A stretch of 64,000 nucleotides of DNA from Streptomyces diacarni (lineage in GTDB: Bacteria; Actinomycetota; Actinomycetes; Streptomycetales; Streptomycetaceae), in NCBI RefSeq assembly GCF_003323715.1, contig NZ_QOIN01000043.1:248001-312000 (forward strand). The letters run 5' to 3'. Position 1 is the stretch's first letter; each line of letters opens with the position of its first letter. The position numbers were made by a program, and so were the translations under genes. Positions 17,482-26,408 of this stretch are shown here, one piece after another. Below the pieces are notes generated by a model that did not search any database, had not been told where the DNA came from, and saw nothing but the letters and a program-made list of their open reading frames with translations.

Positions 17482-17737
17482 CGCCCACCGGGCCGGTGGC
17501 CCGGCACGGGCGGCGCGCACTGCCGGGTGCTGCTGTCCTGATGCCGCGTCAGGCGAGGTTCGTATGCCTGTTCGCCTACCCGGGCCCGAGGGGAAGTCCT
17601 TCGTGATATGTTCCTGCCGCCGTGCACTGCTGCGCACCGAGGAGGTGAGACCGATCATCGCTGCGACAGGTCGGGCCTCCCTCCCCCGCATGGCCTAGGG
17701 AGCGCCCGCAAAGGCATCCCGAAAGGCTTGCAACGCT
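17482..17737. other. Upstream region of the alpha/beta hydrolase gene
   Basis: About 255 bp. It holds a small inverted repeat CCTGA-N7-TCAGG near 17538 and a slightly AT-richer stretch around 17600-17615 that may be promoter. A 17-codon GTG frame at about 17645 lacks a separate ribosome binding site and is not called. Confidence 0.3.
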
Positions 17738-18469
17738 ATGCGCTTCCTCTCTGAGACGTCGTCCGACGGCGTCCGCGAACAGCTCTTCGAACTCGGTGAG
17801 ATCCCCGGCGTGCTGTGGACGCCGGAAGGCGCCCTCGACGCTCGTCCACTCGTCTTGATGGGACACGGCGGCGGGCAGCACAAGAAGGCCCCCGGCGTCC
17901 TGGTCCGCGCACGCCGCTTCGTGACGGAACTCGGTTTCGCGGTCGTGGCCCTCGACGCGCCCGCCCACGGCGACCGGCCGAAGGTCGAGGAGTACGACCG
18001 GATCGTGACCGGGAACCGGGCTCGCATCGAGGCCGGTGCAGAGCCGGCTGAGCTGATCGCCGGATTCCAGGCGCGCGTGGCACGCCAGACCGTGCCGGAA
18101 TGGCGGGCGGCCCTGGACGCGGTCCAGCAACTCGACTACGTCGGCGCCGGCGGGGTGGGCTACTGGGGGGTCTCGTTGGGGTGCGGACTCGGCGTTCCGT
18201 TCGTCGCCGCCGAGCCCCGGATCCGCGCGGCGGTACTGGGCTTGGGCGGGGCGCCGGCCTCTGCCGAGGCCGCCGAGGCGATCACCGTCCCGGTCGAGTT
18301 CCTGGTGCAGTGGGACGACGAGCGAGTGCCGCGAGCCCAGAGCATGGCGCTGTTCGACGCCTTCGCCTCGACCGAGAAGACGCTGCACGCCAACCCCGGC
18401 AAGCACGGGGAGATACCGGCATTCGAACTGGACAGCACGCTGAGGTTCTTCTCCCGGCACCTCGGCTGA
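17738..18469 (+). CDS. Alpha/beta hydrolase (dienelactone hydrolase-like)
   Basis: A 243-aa soluble hydrolase. The oxyanion region is LMGHGGGQHKK (about residues 40-50), the nucleophile elbow is GVSLG (Ser within YWGVSLGCGLG, about residue 148), and Asp and His candidates occur in VQWDDERVP and NPGKHGEIP. This resembles the DLH/YitV-type esterases. Substrate unknown. The ATG follows GAAAGG. It is a single gene. Confidence 0.85.
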   Translation: MRFLSETSSDGVREQLFELGEIPGVLWTPEGALDARPLVLMGHGGGQHKKAPGVLVRARRFVTELGFAVVALDAPAHGDRPKVEEYDRIVTGNRARIEAGAEPAELIAGFQARVARQTVPEWRAALDAVQQLDYVGAGGVGYWGVSLGCGLGVPFVAAEPRIRAAVLGLGGAPASAEAAEAITVPVEFLVQWDDERVPRAQSMALFDAFASTEKTLHANPGKHGEIPAFELDSTLRFFSRHLG

Positions 18470-18666
18470 TGCCGTATCGGTCACCGCTCGCCCCGTAGCG
18501 CGCAGAGCGCGGAGGGCGCATGTCCCGGCGAACGCGAGGTCTCACCTCCGCCAGCGTGCTCGCGGTCGCCGGGGCAGCATCCGGTCATGGCCGGCGCACA
18601 CGCGGACGATGAGGCCCTGGATCCCGCGGCTGGCGCCGACCCGTGAACTGAAGCACCGGACAAGGC

Positions 18667-20700
18667 TCAGAGGCAGTCACGAGGCACCGTCTCGTTCCAG
18701 GTGCGGGAGAAGACCCTGTCCCCCGACACGTAGGCGTCCAGGGTCGCGTGCACGTGGAAGTCCTCCTCTGTGCAGGTCAGTACGGTGCGGGTGACCGCCT
18801 TGGCCTCCCACCCCGGGCGCCGGAACGTCATCGTCCAGGCGGATTCGCCGCCGACGGAGGTGAAGTCGTCGGCCATCGCCGTGTACCGCTCGTAGGCGCG
18901 CCGGCCGACGTCAAGACCGATGTGGTCCACGTGCTCGAAGCCGCGGTCCTTCACGATCTCCAGCTCGTGGTGGTAGTCGATCAGGTCGCGCTTGACGTCC
19001 CAGCGCTCCTCCGGCGGGGTGAGCGTCGTGGTCGTCAGCGGCGCGGCGCCCTCGGGCTCGCCGAACTGGCCGCGCGGGGCCTCCCCGTCGGCGCGGGGGC
19101 TGCGTACCGGCAGCGTGAGACTGCTGGAGCCCTGGTGGACGCTCAGCAGCACGGGGCGCGGCGGCGGCCAGGCCAGCGGCCAGTACGAGGTCGACAGCGA
19201 CAACCGGATGCGGTGCCCCGGGGGAAAGGCCTGCGCGACCCCGTTGAGCCGTACGGTGGCGCGGCAGCGCGCCCCGGGCTCCACCGGCTCCGGCGTGCCG
19301 GTGCCCTCGCGGTGGCTGAGGTTGAGCACACCGTAGGTGACGCGGGTGGCGCTGCCGTCGGGGGCCACGTCGGACAGCCGCGCGGCCACCTGCGCGACCG
19401 GTTCACTGGCCGTCAGGTCCAGCTCCACGCTGGGCGAGCCGAGGATCTCCACGCGCTCGGTCAGCGGATCCGTCTCGAAGACCAGCGAGCCCCCGTCCTC
19501 CTCCCGCTGGTCGTAGGGCAGGTCGGGCGGCGCGTTATAGGACGCCCACTTGCCGGCGAACTGGCCGACCGACAGCGGGGAGCGCACCGTCAGCGGCTCG
19601 CCGGGTCCCCCCTCGCCGGCCGGCTCCCCCGGCGGGCGGATGCGGTACTGCGTCAGCGGGTGGACGACCTCGTCGATCTGCGGCGAGGGCCACTCGGGCT
19701 CGATCACCCACCTGCCGGGCCGCTCCTCGTACGCGGTGGAGGGCGGCACGCTGTCCTGCATCCAGGCGCTGAGCATGGGTCCGTCCATGACGCCGTTGTC
19801 CGCGCCCTTGAGCCAGTGGTCCCACCAGCGGACCACCTCCTGGAGGTAGCCGATGGCCGGGCCCGGCTCGCCCAGGTGCGGGAACTTGTGCGACCAGGGG
19901 CCGATCAGTCCGCGGCGCGGCACGTCCAGGTGGGCGAGCAGCCGGGTCACGGCGTTGGAGTAACCGTCGGCCCAGCCGCTGGAGGCCAGCACCGGGCAGC
20001 GCACGGCCTGGTAGTCCTCGCAGACGGAAGCGTGCCGCCAGTAGTCGTCGCGCCGCTGGTGGCGCAGCCACTCCAGCACCCACGGCTCGGTGCCCTCCAG
20101 CCGTTCGCGCCACATCGCGCGCCAGCGGTCGCCGACCACGGCGGGGTCGGGCGGGCAGGTGGCGTAGGCGAACATGGTGCCCGCCTCGGCCAGGTTGTCC
20201 GACAGCAGCGCGCCGCCCATGTAGTGCATGTCGTCGGCGTACCGGTCGTCGGTGAAGGAGGCGATGACGATGGCGCGCAGGCTCTCCGGCTGCCGTGCGG
20301 CGACCTGGAGCGCGGCGAAGGCGCCCCAGGAAATCCCCATCATGCCGGTGTTGCCGTCGCACCAGGGCTGCTCGGTGAGCCACTGCAGGACGTCGAGCGC
20401 GTCCTGCTGCTCCTGCTCCAGGTACTCGTCCTCCAGCACCCCGTCCGAGTCGCCGGTGCCGCGCAGGTCGACGCGGACGCAGACGTAGCCGTGCCCGGCG
20501 AGGTAGGGGTGGTGGATCGAGTCCCGTACGGCCGTCAGGTCACGCTGGCGGTAGGGGATGTACTCCAGCACGGCAGGCAGGGGTTCCTGGTCCGTGCAGA
20601 CGGGGCGCCAGATGCGGGCGGAGAGCCGGGTGCCGTCCGGGAGCGGCACGCTGGTGGTCTCCTCCTTCGTCTCGTACGGCAGGTTGTGCACGGTGCGCAT
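18667..20700 (-). CDS. CocE/NonD-family X-Pro dipeptidyl-peptidase-like hydrolase
   Basis: A 677-aa serine hydrolase. The alpha/beta core (RVDLRGTGDSDG, then nucleophile elbow GISWG about residue 120) is followed by the family's C-terminal jelly-roll domain with the usual MTFRRPGW end. CocE/NonD members cleave esters, amides or N-terminal Pro dipeptides. There is no signal peptide, so it is cytoplasmic. The start is ATG 20700; the open frame continues far upstream but only as antisense-like low-complexity sequence. It follows the ATP-grasp gene by 113 bp on the same strand, so the two may form one operon. Confidence 0.88.
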   Translation of the reverse strand: MRTVHNLPYETKEETTSVPLPDGTRLSARIWRPVCTDQEPLPAVLEYIPYRQRDLTAVRDSIHHPYLAGHGYVCVRVDLRGTGDSDGVLEDEYLEQEQQDALDVLQWLTEQPWCDGNTGMMGISWGAFAALQVAARQPESLRAIVIASFTDDRYADDMHYMGGALLSDNLAEAGTMFAYATCPPDPAVVGDRWRAMWRERLEGTEPWVLEWLRHQRRDDYWRHASVCEDYQAVRCPVLASSGWADGYSNAVTRLLAHLDVPRRGLIGPWSHKFPHLGEPGPAIGYLQEVVRWWDHWLKGADNGVMDGPMLSAWMQDSVPPSTAYEERPGRWVIEPEWPSPQIDEVVHPLTQYRIRPPGEPAGEGGPGEPLTVRSPLSVGQFAGKWASYNAPPDLPYDQREEDGGSLVFETDPLTERVEILGSPSVELDLTASEPVAQVAARLSDVAPDGSATRVTYGVLNLSHREGTGTPEPVEPGARCRATVRLNGVAQAFPPGHRIRLSLSTSYWPLAWPPPRPVLLSVHQGSSSLTLPVRSPRADGEAPRGQFGEPEGAAPLTTTTLTPPEERWDVKRDLIDYHHELEIVKDRGFEHVDHIGLDVGRRAYERYTAMADDFTSVGGESAWTMTFRRPGWEAKAVTRTVLTCTEEDFHVHATLDAYVSGDRVFSRTWNETVPRDCL

Positions 20701-20813
20701 GGGCGCGGTCCGCCTCCTTCCCGTGGTGCGGTCGGCCGGGTCGGTGGCCGCTGTCGGCCGGACGCGGGGCGCTGTCGTTCGCCGGTGCGCCGCCGCGTCC
20801 GGCTCGCTGGTCG

Positions 20814-22223
20814 TCACTCCTGCGGAGCGTCGCTGTGCTCGCCGCCGGGCGGTGTGCCGTGCAGGCCGAGGGCCGCGATGGCGCGGTCGTACTTCTCGCG
20901 CAGTGCGTCGTCGTCCTCTCCCGCGGTGAAGACGTGGGCGAGTTCGTAGCTGTAACTGTCCTGCTGGGACAGGTTCGCCAGCTGTTGTCCCTGTTCGGGG
21001 ACGACGTCGATGACGACGCCTGGGATCTCCTCCGCCACCCGGGCGATCTCCCGCTCGGAAGGCACGCGGTGGGCCACGCCGTCGGTGAACCAGCGGTGGT
21101 ACCACTTCGCGGCGCACTGATAGGGGCCCGCGCGGTACGGGAGGGCCGGATCGCGGCCGAGGGCGAGGGCCACCATGCAGTGGTGGTTGGGCACCCCGTC
21201 GACGAAGTCGAACAGTTCGGCGTGCGACTGCGAGTGCCGCGGATTGATCTCCAGCAGCCTGATCGCGTCCGTGCCCGGGTCGTAGAAGAACTCGATGCTG
21301 AAGGTGGCCGCGTCCATGCCGATCTGCCGGATGACCCGCTCGGAGACGTCGATCAGCCGCTCCTGGACCTGCGGCGGGAGGCTGCTGGGGTACTGGTGCC
21401 GCAGGAAGGACGAGGAGTCGGGGTAGGTGATGGAGTCCAGCACCCCGTAGACGGTGACGGCGCCCTGGTGGACGTATCCCTCGACGGCCACCTGGAGCCC
21501 GGTGAGCGTCTCCTCGGCCAGGCAGACCATGCCGCCCACTCCGGCCATCTCCTCGGGCAGCTCGATCTGGTCGAGGACGTACTCGAACGGCCTGCCGACC
21601 CGGGCGATGCCCTCCCTGATCTTCGCGACGGCCTCGCGGAACTCCTCGATGTTCTCGACCCCGTAGGCCAGCTCCGAGGAATAGGCCAGGGCCGGCTTGA
21701 CCCACATGGGGAAGCGGACGCCCTCGGGTGGCTCGGGCTCAGCCGCCTCCATGTCGACCCTGCCGAAGCGGGGTATCTCGTCGATGGCCTTCTGCTGTTC
21801 CAGCCTGCTCCAGTACTTGTGTTCGCACTTGACCACCGACTCCAGCCCCGTGCTGCGGGTGCCGTACCGCTCGGCCAGCAGCGGGATCATGGTGGAGACG
21901 GGGAAGTCCCAGTAGCCGACGACGGCGTCGACGCTCCCGTCGAAGGAGTCGAGGACGCCGCGGGCCCGCTCCAGCAGGCCGGGCACCGAGACCTCGTCCT
22001 CCTGGAGTTCCTCGGGGCTCAGCAGCGGGTGGAAGCGGCAGTGTTCCGCTCCCGGGACCGCCTCGAGTGTGGTGCGGTTGGTCTCGTCCATACCGAGCAC
22101 GAAGACGTTCGCGACGTCCGCTGCCGGCTCCTGCCGGACCGGCCGCGCGGGCGCGGCCGTCCGCTGCTGTGGGGCCGTCTCGTGCTCGACCTGGCCACGC
22201 GTGATGTTCCTGGCTGGGGGCAC
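20814..22223 (-). CDS. ATP-grasp domain ligase of unknown product
   Basis: A 469-aa ATP-grasp enzyme, a fold that joins a carboxylate to an amine through an acyl-phosphate. The grasp core is visible as VKCEHKYWSRL, then FPMWVKPA (ATP-binding Lys), then the metal-binding IRLLEINPRHSQSH near residue 310. It is not one of the housekeeping ligases I recognise. GTG 22223 is preceded by GGAGAG. The neighbouring CocE-type hydrolase suggests a small module that makes and then trims or hydrolyses an amide or peptide (inference). Confidence 0.8.
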   Translation of the reverse strand: MPPARNITRGQVEHETAPQQRTAAPARPVRQEPAADVANVFVLGMDETNRTTLEAVPGAEHCRFHPLLSPEELQEDEVSVPGLLERARGVLDSFDGSVDAVVGYWDFPVSTMIPLLAERYGTRSTGLESVVKCEHKYWSRLEQQKAIDEIPRFGRVDMEAAEPEPPEGVRFPMWVKPALAYSSELAYGVENIEEFREAVAKIREGIARVGRPFEYVLDQIELPEEMAGVGGMVCLAEETLTGLQVAVEGYVHQGAVTVYGVLDSITYPDSSSFLRHQYPSSLPPQVQERLIDVSERVIRQIGMDAATFSIEFFYDPGTDAIRLLEINPRHSQSHAELFDFVDGVPNHHCMVALALGRDPALPYRAGPYQCAAKWYHRWFTDGVAHRVPSEREIARVAEEIPGVVIDVVPEQGQQLANLSQQDSYSYELAHVFTAGEDDDALREKYDRAIAALGLHGTPPGGEHSDAPQE

Positions 22224-22373
22224 GGGTTCTCTCCACGTCGCTGTTCCGGTAGCACCCCGGGTCGCCCCGGGACCGCGGGGGCCGCTGGCCCACCCCGACG
22301 GCCCGGGGCGGGTAGCCCGGCGGCGGGGGGAGAAACCTGCCGTGTGAGGAGGGAGAGCGCAGCTGTACGGCGA

Positions 22374-22392
22374 GGGTCCGGAAGGTCTCCGG
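22374..22392. terminator. Short hairpin after the TetR gene
   Basis: GTCCGGA-N5-TCCGGAC, 7-bp stem, just beyond the TetR stop codon. It separates the regulator from the ATP-grasp gene. Confidence 0.55.
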
Positions 22393-22409
22393 ACTCCCCG
22401 GATCCCGCG

Positions 22410-23024
22410 TCAGCGCCGCTCGGACACCGTGGCGAGGAGGGCTTCGGCGCAGTCCTCGACAAGGGACTCGGCGTAGCCGGGAAGGGCGCCGCTCGCGCGC
22501 AGATGACGGCGCACGACGGAGAGCGGGAGGTCGATCAGGGCGAGGGTGAGGCGCTCGGTGGCCTCCGCACCGTGGGCGCCGAGCCGCTCGGCGAGCGCGC
22601 CGACCTCGGCGAAGACCCGCGCGTTGCCCCGGTCGGCGCGCCGGCGGTGTTCCTCGGACCAGTGCGCGCGGTCGAAGTCCTCGGGCCCGTAGCCGAGGAG
22701 GGCTGCCTGGTCCGGGTGGGCGCGGCTCCAGGCAACGACGTGCCGTGCGGCGGCGCGGCCCGCCACGCGCGCCGCGTCCGCCGTGGGGAGGGGCTGGTCG
22801 GCCAGGTGCCGCCGGAAGCCGTCCTGGAACCGTTCCACCGTGCGCAGCCACAGTTCGGCCAGCAGCGCGGTGCGGCCGGGGAAGCGGTGGTAGAGAGAGC
22901 CGCTGGGCGCTCCGGCCTCCCGGGCGACGGCGGTCATGGTGACGCCGCAGGGCCCCGCGGTGGCGGCCAGGCGGAGGGCGGCGTCGAGAAGTCGGTCGGT
23001 GTCGAAACGGGGTGGCCTGGCCAT
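22410..23024 (-). CDS. TetR-family regulator
   Basis: A 204-aa repressor. The helix-turn-helix lies at about residues 27-50 (VTMTAVAREAGAPSGSLYHR), followed by FPGRTALLAELW, typical of the family. The ligand domain is Ala/Leu-rich. It is divergent from the SRPBCC gene at 23096 with a 71-bp shared promoter region containing GAGA-TTCC-TCTC, so that gene is the likeliest target along with itself. Confidence 0.9.
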   Translation of the reverse strand: MARPPRFDTDRLLDAALRLAATAGPCGVTMTAVAREAGAPSGSLYHRFPGRTALLAELWLRTVERFQDGFRRHLADQPLPTADAARVAGRAAARHVVAWSRAHPDQAALLGYGPEDFDRAHWSEEHRRRADRGNARVFAEVGALAERLGAHGAEATERLTLALIDLPLSVVRRHLRASGALPGYAESLVEDCAEALLATVSERR

Positions 23025-23095
23025 GTGCGGCAGCGTAGCCTGACCGTATTGGAGATTCCTCTCTAGAACGCGTGCGAAGGCAACGGAGGGACACC

Positions 23096-23737
23096 ATGCA
23101 GGTCTGCAACGTGCACGAGCGACTGCTGCCCGCGACCCGCGCCGAGGTGGGCGCGCTGCTGGACTCGCTGTCCTGCGAGGACGACCGGCTGTGGCCGCAC
23201 GGCACGTGGCCCGCGATGCGGTTCGACAGGCCGCTGGCCGAGGGCGCGGCGGGCGGGCACGGCCCGGTCCGCTACACCGTCGCCGCCCATGTCCCCGCGA
23301 CCTGGGTGCGCTTCACCTTCACCGGGCCACGCGGCTTCGACGGCTTCCACGAGTTCGCGGCCTTCGCCGTCGACGCGCGGCACACCCTGCTGCGCCACAC
23401 GCTCGCCATGAGGGCGCGCGGCCCCGCCCGCCTCGGCTGGCCACTGGTGTGGCGCCCGCTGCACGACGCCTGCCTTCAGGACGCTCTGGACCGGGCGGAG
23501 CTGGCGTGCGCCGGCACGGTGACGCGGCCCGCACGGCACAGCCCGTACGTGCGGGCGCTGCGCGCGCTCGCCGACCGCGGCGGACGCTACAGCTCGGACG
23601 CGGACCCCCTTCGGCGCTACAGCTCGGACGCGCCCCAGGCCGTCACCTCCACCGGGTCACCGACCGCGAGTGTTCCGGGGCGCAGCACCGCGAACTTGGC
23701 GCCGAACGCGACGCCGCCCTCGGCCGCGCGGCGGTAG
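23096..23737 (+). CDS. SRPBCC-family protein with overlapping 3' end
   Basis: A 213-aa protein. Residues 1-150 look like an SRPBCC/START-type hydrophobic-ligand domain (MQVCNVHERLLPATRAEVGA, later FTGPRGFDGFHEF). The last 40 or so residues lie antisense to the 3' end of the convergent MOSC gene and include a duplicated RYSSDA motif made by an 18-bp direct repeat. That tail is probably not conserved. ATG 23096 follows GGAGGG; the ATG at 23072 is weaker. Probably repressed by the divergent TetR. Confidence 0.75.
   Translation: MQVCNVHERLLPATRAEVGALLDSLSCEDDRLWPHGTWPAMRFDRPLAEGAAGGHGPVRYTVAAHVPATWVRFTFTGPRGFDGFHEFAAFAVDARHTLLRHTLAMRARGPARLGWPLVWRPLHDACLQDALDRAELACAGTVTRPARHSPYVRALRALADRGGRYSSDADPLRRYSSDAPQAVTSTGSPTASVPGRSTANLAPNATPPSAARR
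23585..23631. repeat. 18-bp direct repeat at the convergent gene ends
   Basis: CGCTACAGCTCGGACGCG occurs at 23585-23602 and 23614-23631. The second copy contains the MOSC gene's last codons and TAG stop; the first copy would encode the same C-terminus. This suggests a tandem duplication of about 29 bp that extended the overlap with the SRPBCC gene. Confidence 0.7.
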
Positions 23738-24480
23738 GTGGCGAGGGTGCGCAGCGGCTCGGGACCGCGCTTGGCCGCCGAGTCCTGTGCGACGAGGGTG
23801 ACGGCGCAGCGGATGGCCAACTTCGCGTAGCCGAGTTCGCTCCCGCCGATCCGCAGCCGCCGTGCTGTGTCCTCGGCGTACTCGGCATGCTCGGCGTGCT
23901 CGGCGTCCTGCTCCCCGTTCCAGCCGTCGACCACGATGTTGGGCCGGAAGCGGGACATCGGCAGCGGTTCGGCGCCCCGGTCGGCGAGCCGCTTGTTGAG
24001 GTGGTCGAGGCTCGCGCGGGAGACGAGGTGGACGGCGCAGCTGTCCGCGTACCGCGAGGTGCCGGGTGTCAGCCCATCGGTGATTCTGCCGTTCTCCGGC
24101 GGCACCCGGAACAGCCTGCTGCGCGAACCGAGGACCTCCGAGAGCCAGTCGGCCGCCTCGTCGCCCTGGTCGATGCCGCGCAGCGGCCGCCCGAGCATGT
24201 CCACCCCCCGGCGCGGCCCGGCCAGGTCGGCCTCGACGTGCAGGGCCTCGGCCCCCGGCGCCCGCAGCGTCAGCCGCTCCCCCGCAGGCGTGCGGGTCAC
24301 CTCGGGGCTGATGAGGGCCAGAGCGGGGTCGCGGCGCTGGGTGCGGCCCACCCCTTCCGACGTGGTCACCAGGAAGCCGCGGTCGCCGGCGATGCCGGCG
24401 GGTTCGAGGGCGGCCTCCCGCAGCGGGACGGCTGCGCACCCTTTGACGGGGTAAGTGACCAGCTCGACGACCTCGGCCAT
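23617..24480 (-). CDS. MOSC-domain protein (mARC/YiiM-like)
   Basis: A 287-aa protein with the N-terminal MOSC beta-barrel (VVELVTYPVKGCAAVPL) and the C-terminal MOSC sulfur-carrier domain. The conserved Cys lies in AIRCAVTLV, followed by PLRTLATYRR. MOSC enzymes bind molybdenum cofactor and reduce N-hydroxylated or similar substrates. A Glu/His/Ala repeat EHAEHAEYAE (about residues 195-205) is an unusual insertion between the two conserved parts. It is a single gene. Confidence 0.88.
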   Translation of the reverse strand: MAEVVELVTYPVKGCAAVPLREAALEPAGIAGDRGFLVTTSEGVGRTQRRDPALALISPEVTRTPAGERLTLRAPGAEALHVEADLAGPRRGVDMLGRPLRGIDQGDEAADWLSEVLGSRSRLFRVPPENGRITDGLTPGTSRYADSCAVHLVSRASLDHLNKRLADRGAEPLPMSRFRPNIVVDGWNGEQDAEHAEHAEYAEDTARRLRIGGSELGYAKLAIRCAVTLVAQDSAAKRGPEPLRTLATYRRAAEGGVAFGAKFAVLRPGTLAVGDPVEVTAWGASEL

Positions 24481-24738
24481 GCGATGTCCCTTCGGTGACG
24501 GACGGAGCGCGGCGCCGACGGACCCGGGACAGGGCCGGTTCCACCCGCGAGTGCGGCACCTCGAAGGACTCTAGTCAGCCTCCGCGGGGGCGAGGAGAGT
24601 GGTCCTCCTCACCCCTGCCCGCCGCGCGAGGGGCCGCACACCTGCCGCTCCGCGCCCCCGGCCCCTCCCGAGCGGGACGAGGGAGCGGTGGGGCGTGCCG
24701 GAGGGGTCGCATAGCCTGTCGGGCAGGAGGGAAGTTCC

Positions 24739-26103
24739 GTGACGATCCATGGGCCCCGTCCCGCCCCCGAGGGACATCCGCACGACAACGCGGGCACGAC
24801 CCGGACCACGACCGTGCCGGAGCGCGACGCGCCCGCCGGAGCGGCGACGCACGCGTACGCGGCGCCGGACGCCGACGCGGTGGAGTGCGTCCTGCTCAAG
24901 CACGGTGAGGTCTTTCTCCGTGGCCGCAACCGCGCACGCTTCGAGGAGCTGCTGCACGACAACCTGCGGCACGCGCTGCGTCAGCTGCCCGGCGAGACGT
25001 GGGTGGAGAGGGGCCGCAGCGTCACGACGGTGGGCGGCGAGCCCGGTCTCGACACGCTCGTGGGCAGCGCGCGCCGCGTGATCGGCTTCAACCTCGTACA
25101 GCCGGCGGTGCGGGTGGGCAGCAGCGTGGAGACCATCGGCGACCACGCCGTGCGGGCGCTGCGCCGGGTCTGGCAGGAGCGGAGCGGCGGCCGCGGGACG
25201 CTCAGCTTCGCGGTGCGCGCGAAGCGGCGGGACAAGTCCTTTCCGCTCACGTCCTCGGTGCTCGCGGCGGCCATCGGCGAACGGGTGTGCGCCCGGACGG
25301 GGGCGCGGGTCGACCTCTCGTCCCCCGACGTGGAACTGACCGTGGAGGTCGACAGGAAGGGCAGCTACCTGTCCTGGACGCGGCTGCGGGGGCAGGGCGG
25401 CCTGCCGGTGGGCTCCAGTGGCCGGGCGCTGGCCCTGCTCTCGGGGGGCTACGACTCCCCCGTCGCCGCCTACCGCGCCATGCGGCGCGGGCTGGCCTGC
25501 GACTACGTCCACTTCACCGGCGCGCCGTACACGGACGCCGCCTCGGTCTACAAGGCCTACGCGCTCGCGCGGGAACTCAACAGGTTCCAGCCGGGGCGCA
25601 CCCTGTGGGTGGTACCGCTGGGCAAGGCGCAAAAGCAGCTGGCCGTCGCGGGCGCCGGACGGTTCCAGGTCGTGGCGCAGCGCAGGCTGATGGCGCGTAC
25701 GGCGAGCGCACTCGGACGGCGGCTGGGCGCCGACGCGCTGGTGACGGGCGACAGCCTGGGGCAGGTGGCCAGCCAGACGGTGGCGAACCTGGCGGCCGTG
25801 GACGAGGCGGCGACGCTGCCGCTGCTGCGCCCGCTGCTGGGCTGGGAGAAGCAGGAGATCATCGACGAGGCCCGCGCCCTGGGCACCGCCGACGTCTCCG
25901 TGCTGCCCGACGAGGACTGCTGTGCGCTGCTCGCCCCCCGCCAGGTCACCACCAGCGCCCGGGTGACGGACCTGCGGCGGGTGGAGCGCCGCCTGGAGCT
26001 GGACGAGCTGGTCGAGGAGCTCCTGGCGGGCGCCTGGCAACTGGAGCCGGGCACCGGATGCGGGGTCCAGGACGCCACTGCCCCGGCCCAGACCCGGGCG
26101 TGA
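24739..26103 (+). CDS. thiI: ThiI-like tRNA 4-thiouridine synthetase
   Basis: A 454-aa protein with a THUMP RNA-binding domain (about residues 90-190) and a PP-loop ATP pyrophosphatase domain (LLSGGYDSPVAAYRAM, about residues 233-248). It has LVTGDSLGQVASQT and the thiolation Cys region DEDCCALLAPRQ. It lacks the C-terminal rhodanese domain of the E. coli enzyme, as is common in other bacteria. The role is sulfur insertion at U8 of tRNA. The long N-terminal tail (about 45 residues) is atypical. Start GTG follows GGGCAGGAGGG. A hairpin terminator follows. Confidence 0.88.
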   Translation: MTIHGPRPAPEGHPHDNAGTTRTTTVPERDAPAGAATHAYAAPDADAVECVLLKHGEVFLRGRNRARFEELLHDNLRHALRQLPGETWVERGRSVTTVGGEPGLDTLVGSARRVIGFNLVQPAVRVGSSVETIGDHAVRALRRVWQERSGGRGTLSFAVRAKRRDKSFPLTSSVLAAAIGERVCARTGARVDLSSPDVELTVEVDRKGSYLSWTRLRGQGGLPVGSSGRALALLSGGYDSPVAAYRAMRRGLACDYVHFTGAPYTDAASVYKAYALARELNRFQPGRTLWVVPLGKAQKQLAVAGAGRFQVVAQRRLMARTASALGRRLGADALVTGDSLGQVASQTVANLAAVDEAATLPLLRPLLGWEKQEIIDEARALGTADVSVLPDEDCCALLAPRQVTTSARVTDLRRVERRLELDELVEELLAGAWQLEPGTGCGVQDATAPAQTRA

Positions 26104-26116
26104 GCGGCGCGCGGAC

Positions 26117-26149
26117 GCCACCGGGAACGTCCGTCCGTTTCCCGGTGGC
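26117..26149 (+). terminator. Terminator after the ThiI-like gene
   Basis: An 11-bp perfect stem: GCCACCGGGAA (26117-26127) pairs with TTCCCGGTGGC (26139-26149). Confidence 0.8.
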
Positions 26150-26408
26150 CGTGTGCTTCGTCGTTTCCGAGGTGTAAAGCGTCCCTTTGCCGGTGACTCG
26201 TGTGCGCATCCGGGCAGGTTCGGACCGAGAGCCGCCGCGGTAGCGCCCCGGCGCCGACCTAGGCGGGGCCGGGCGCGCCCCTCCGGGGAGCACGGTGTGC
26301 CGCGCCGCACACCCCGTGGTGAGGGGGCGGCGGTGGTGCCGCGGCGTGCCACGTACGGTGGCCCGCGAGAGCGTCCACCGTCGTCGCGTGCGAAGGAGCC
26401 CCGCGTCC
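26150..26408. other. Upstream region of the enoyl-CoA hydratase-family gene
   Basis: About 260 bp without a gene. It contains a GC-rich dyad CACGGTGTGC/GCACACCCCGTG at about 26290-26320 and the ribosome binding site GAAGGAG (26391-26397). I see no further element. Confidence 0.35.

Noticed and set aside
17645..17698. A 17-codon GTG frame upstream of the alpha/beta hydrolase, considered as a leader peptide
   Set aside because: The purine-rich ribosome-binding sequence directly abuts the GTG with no spacer, and the peptide has no run of one amino acid that would suggest attenuation.
18481..18663. 60-aa minus-strand ORF between the alpha/beta hydrolase and the CocE gene
   Set aside because: Low-complexity Ala/Ser/Gly composition, no family pattern and no convincing ribosome binding site.
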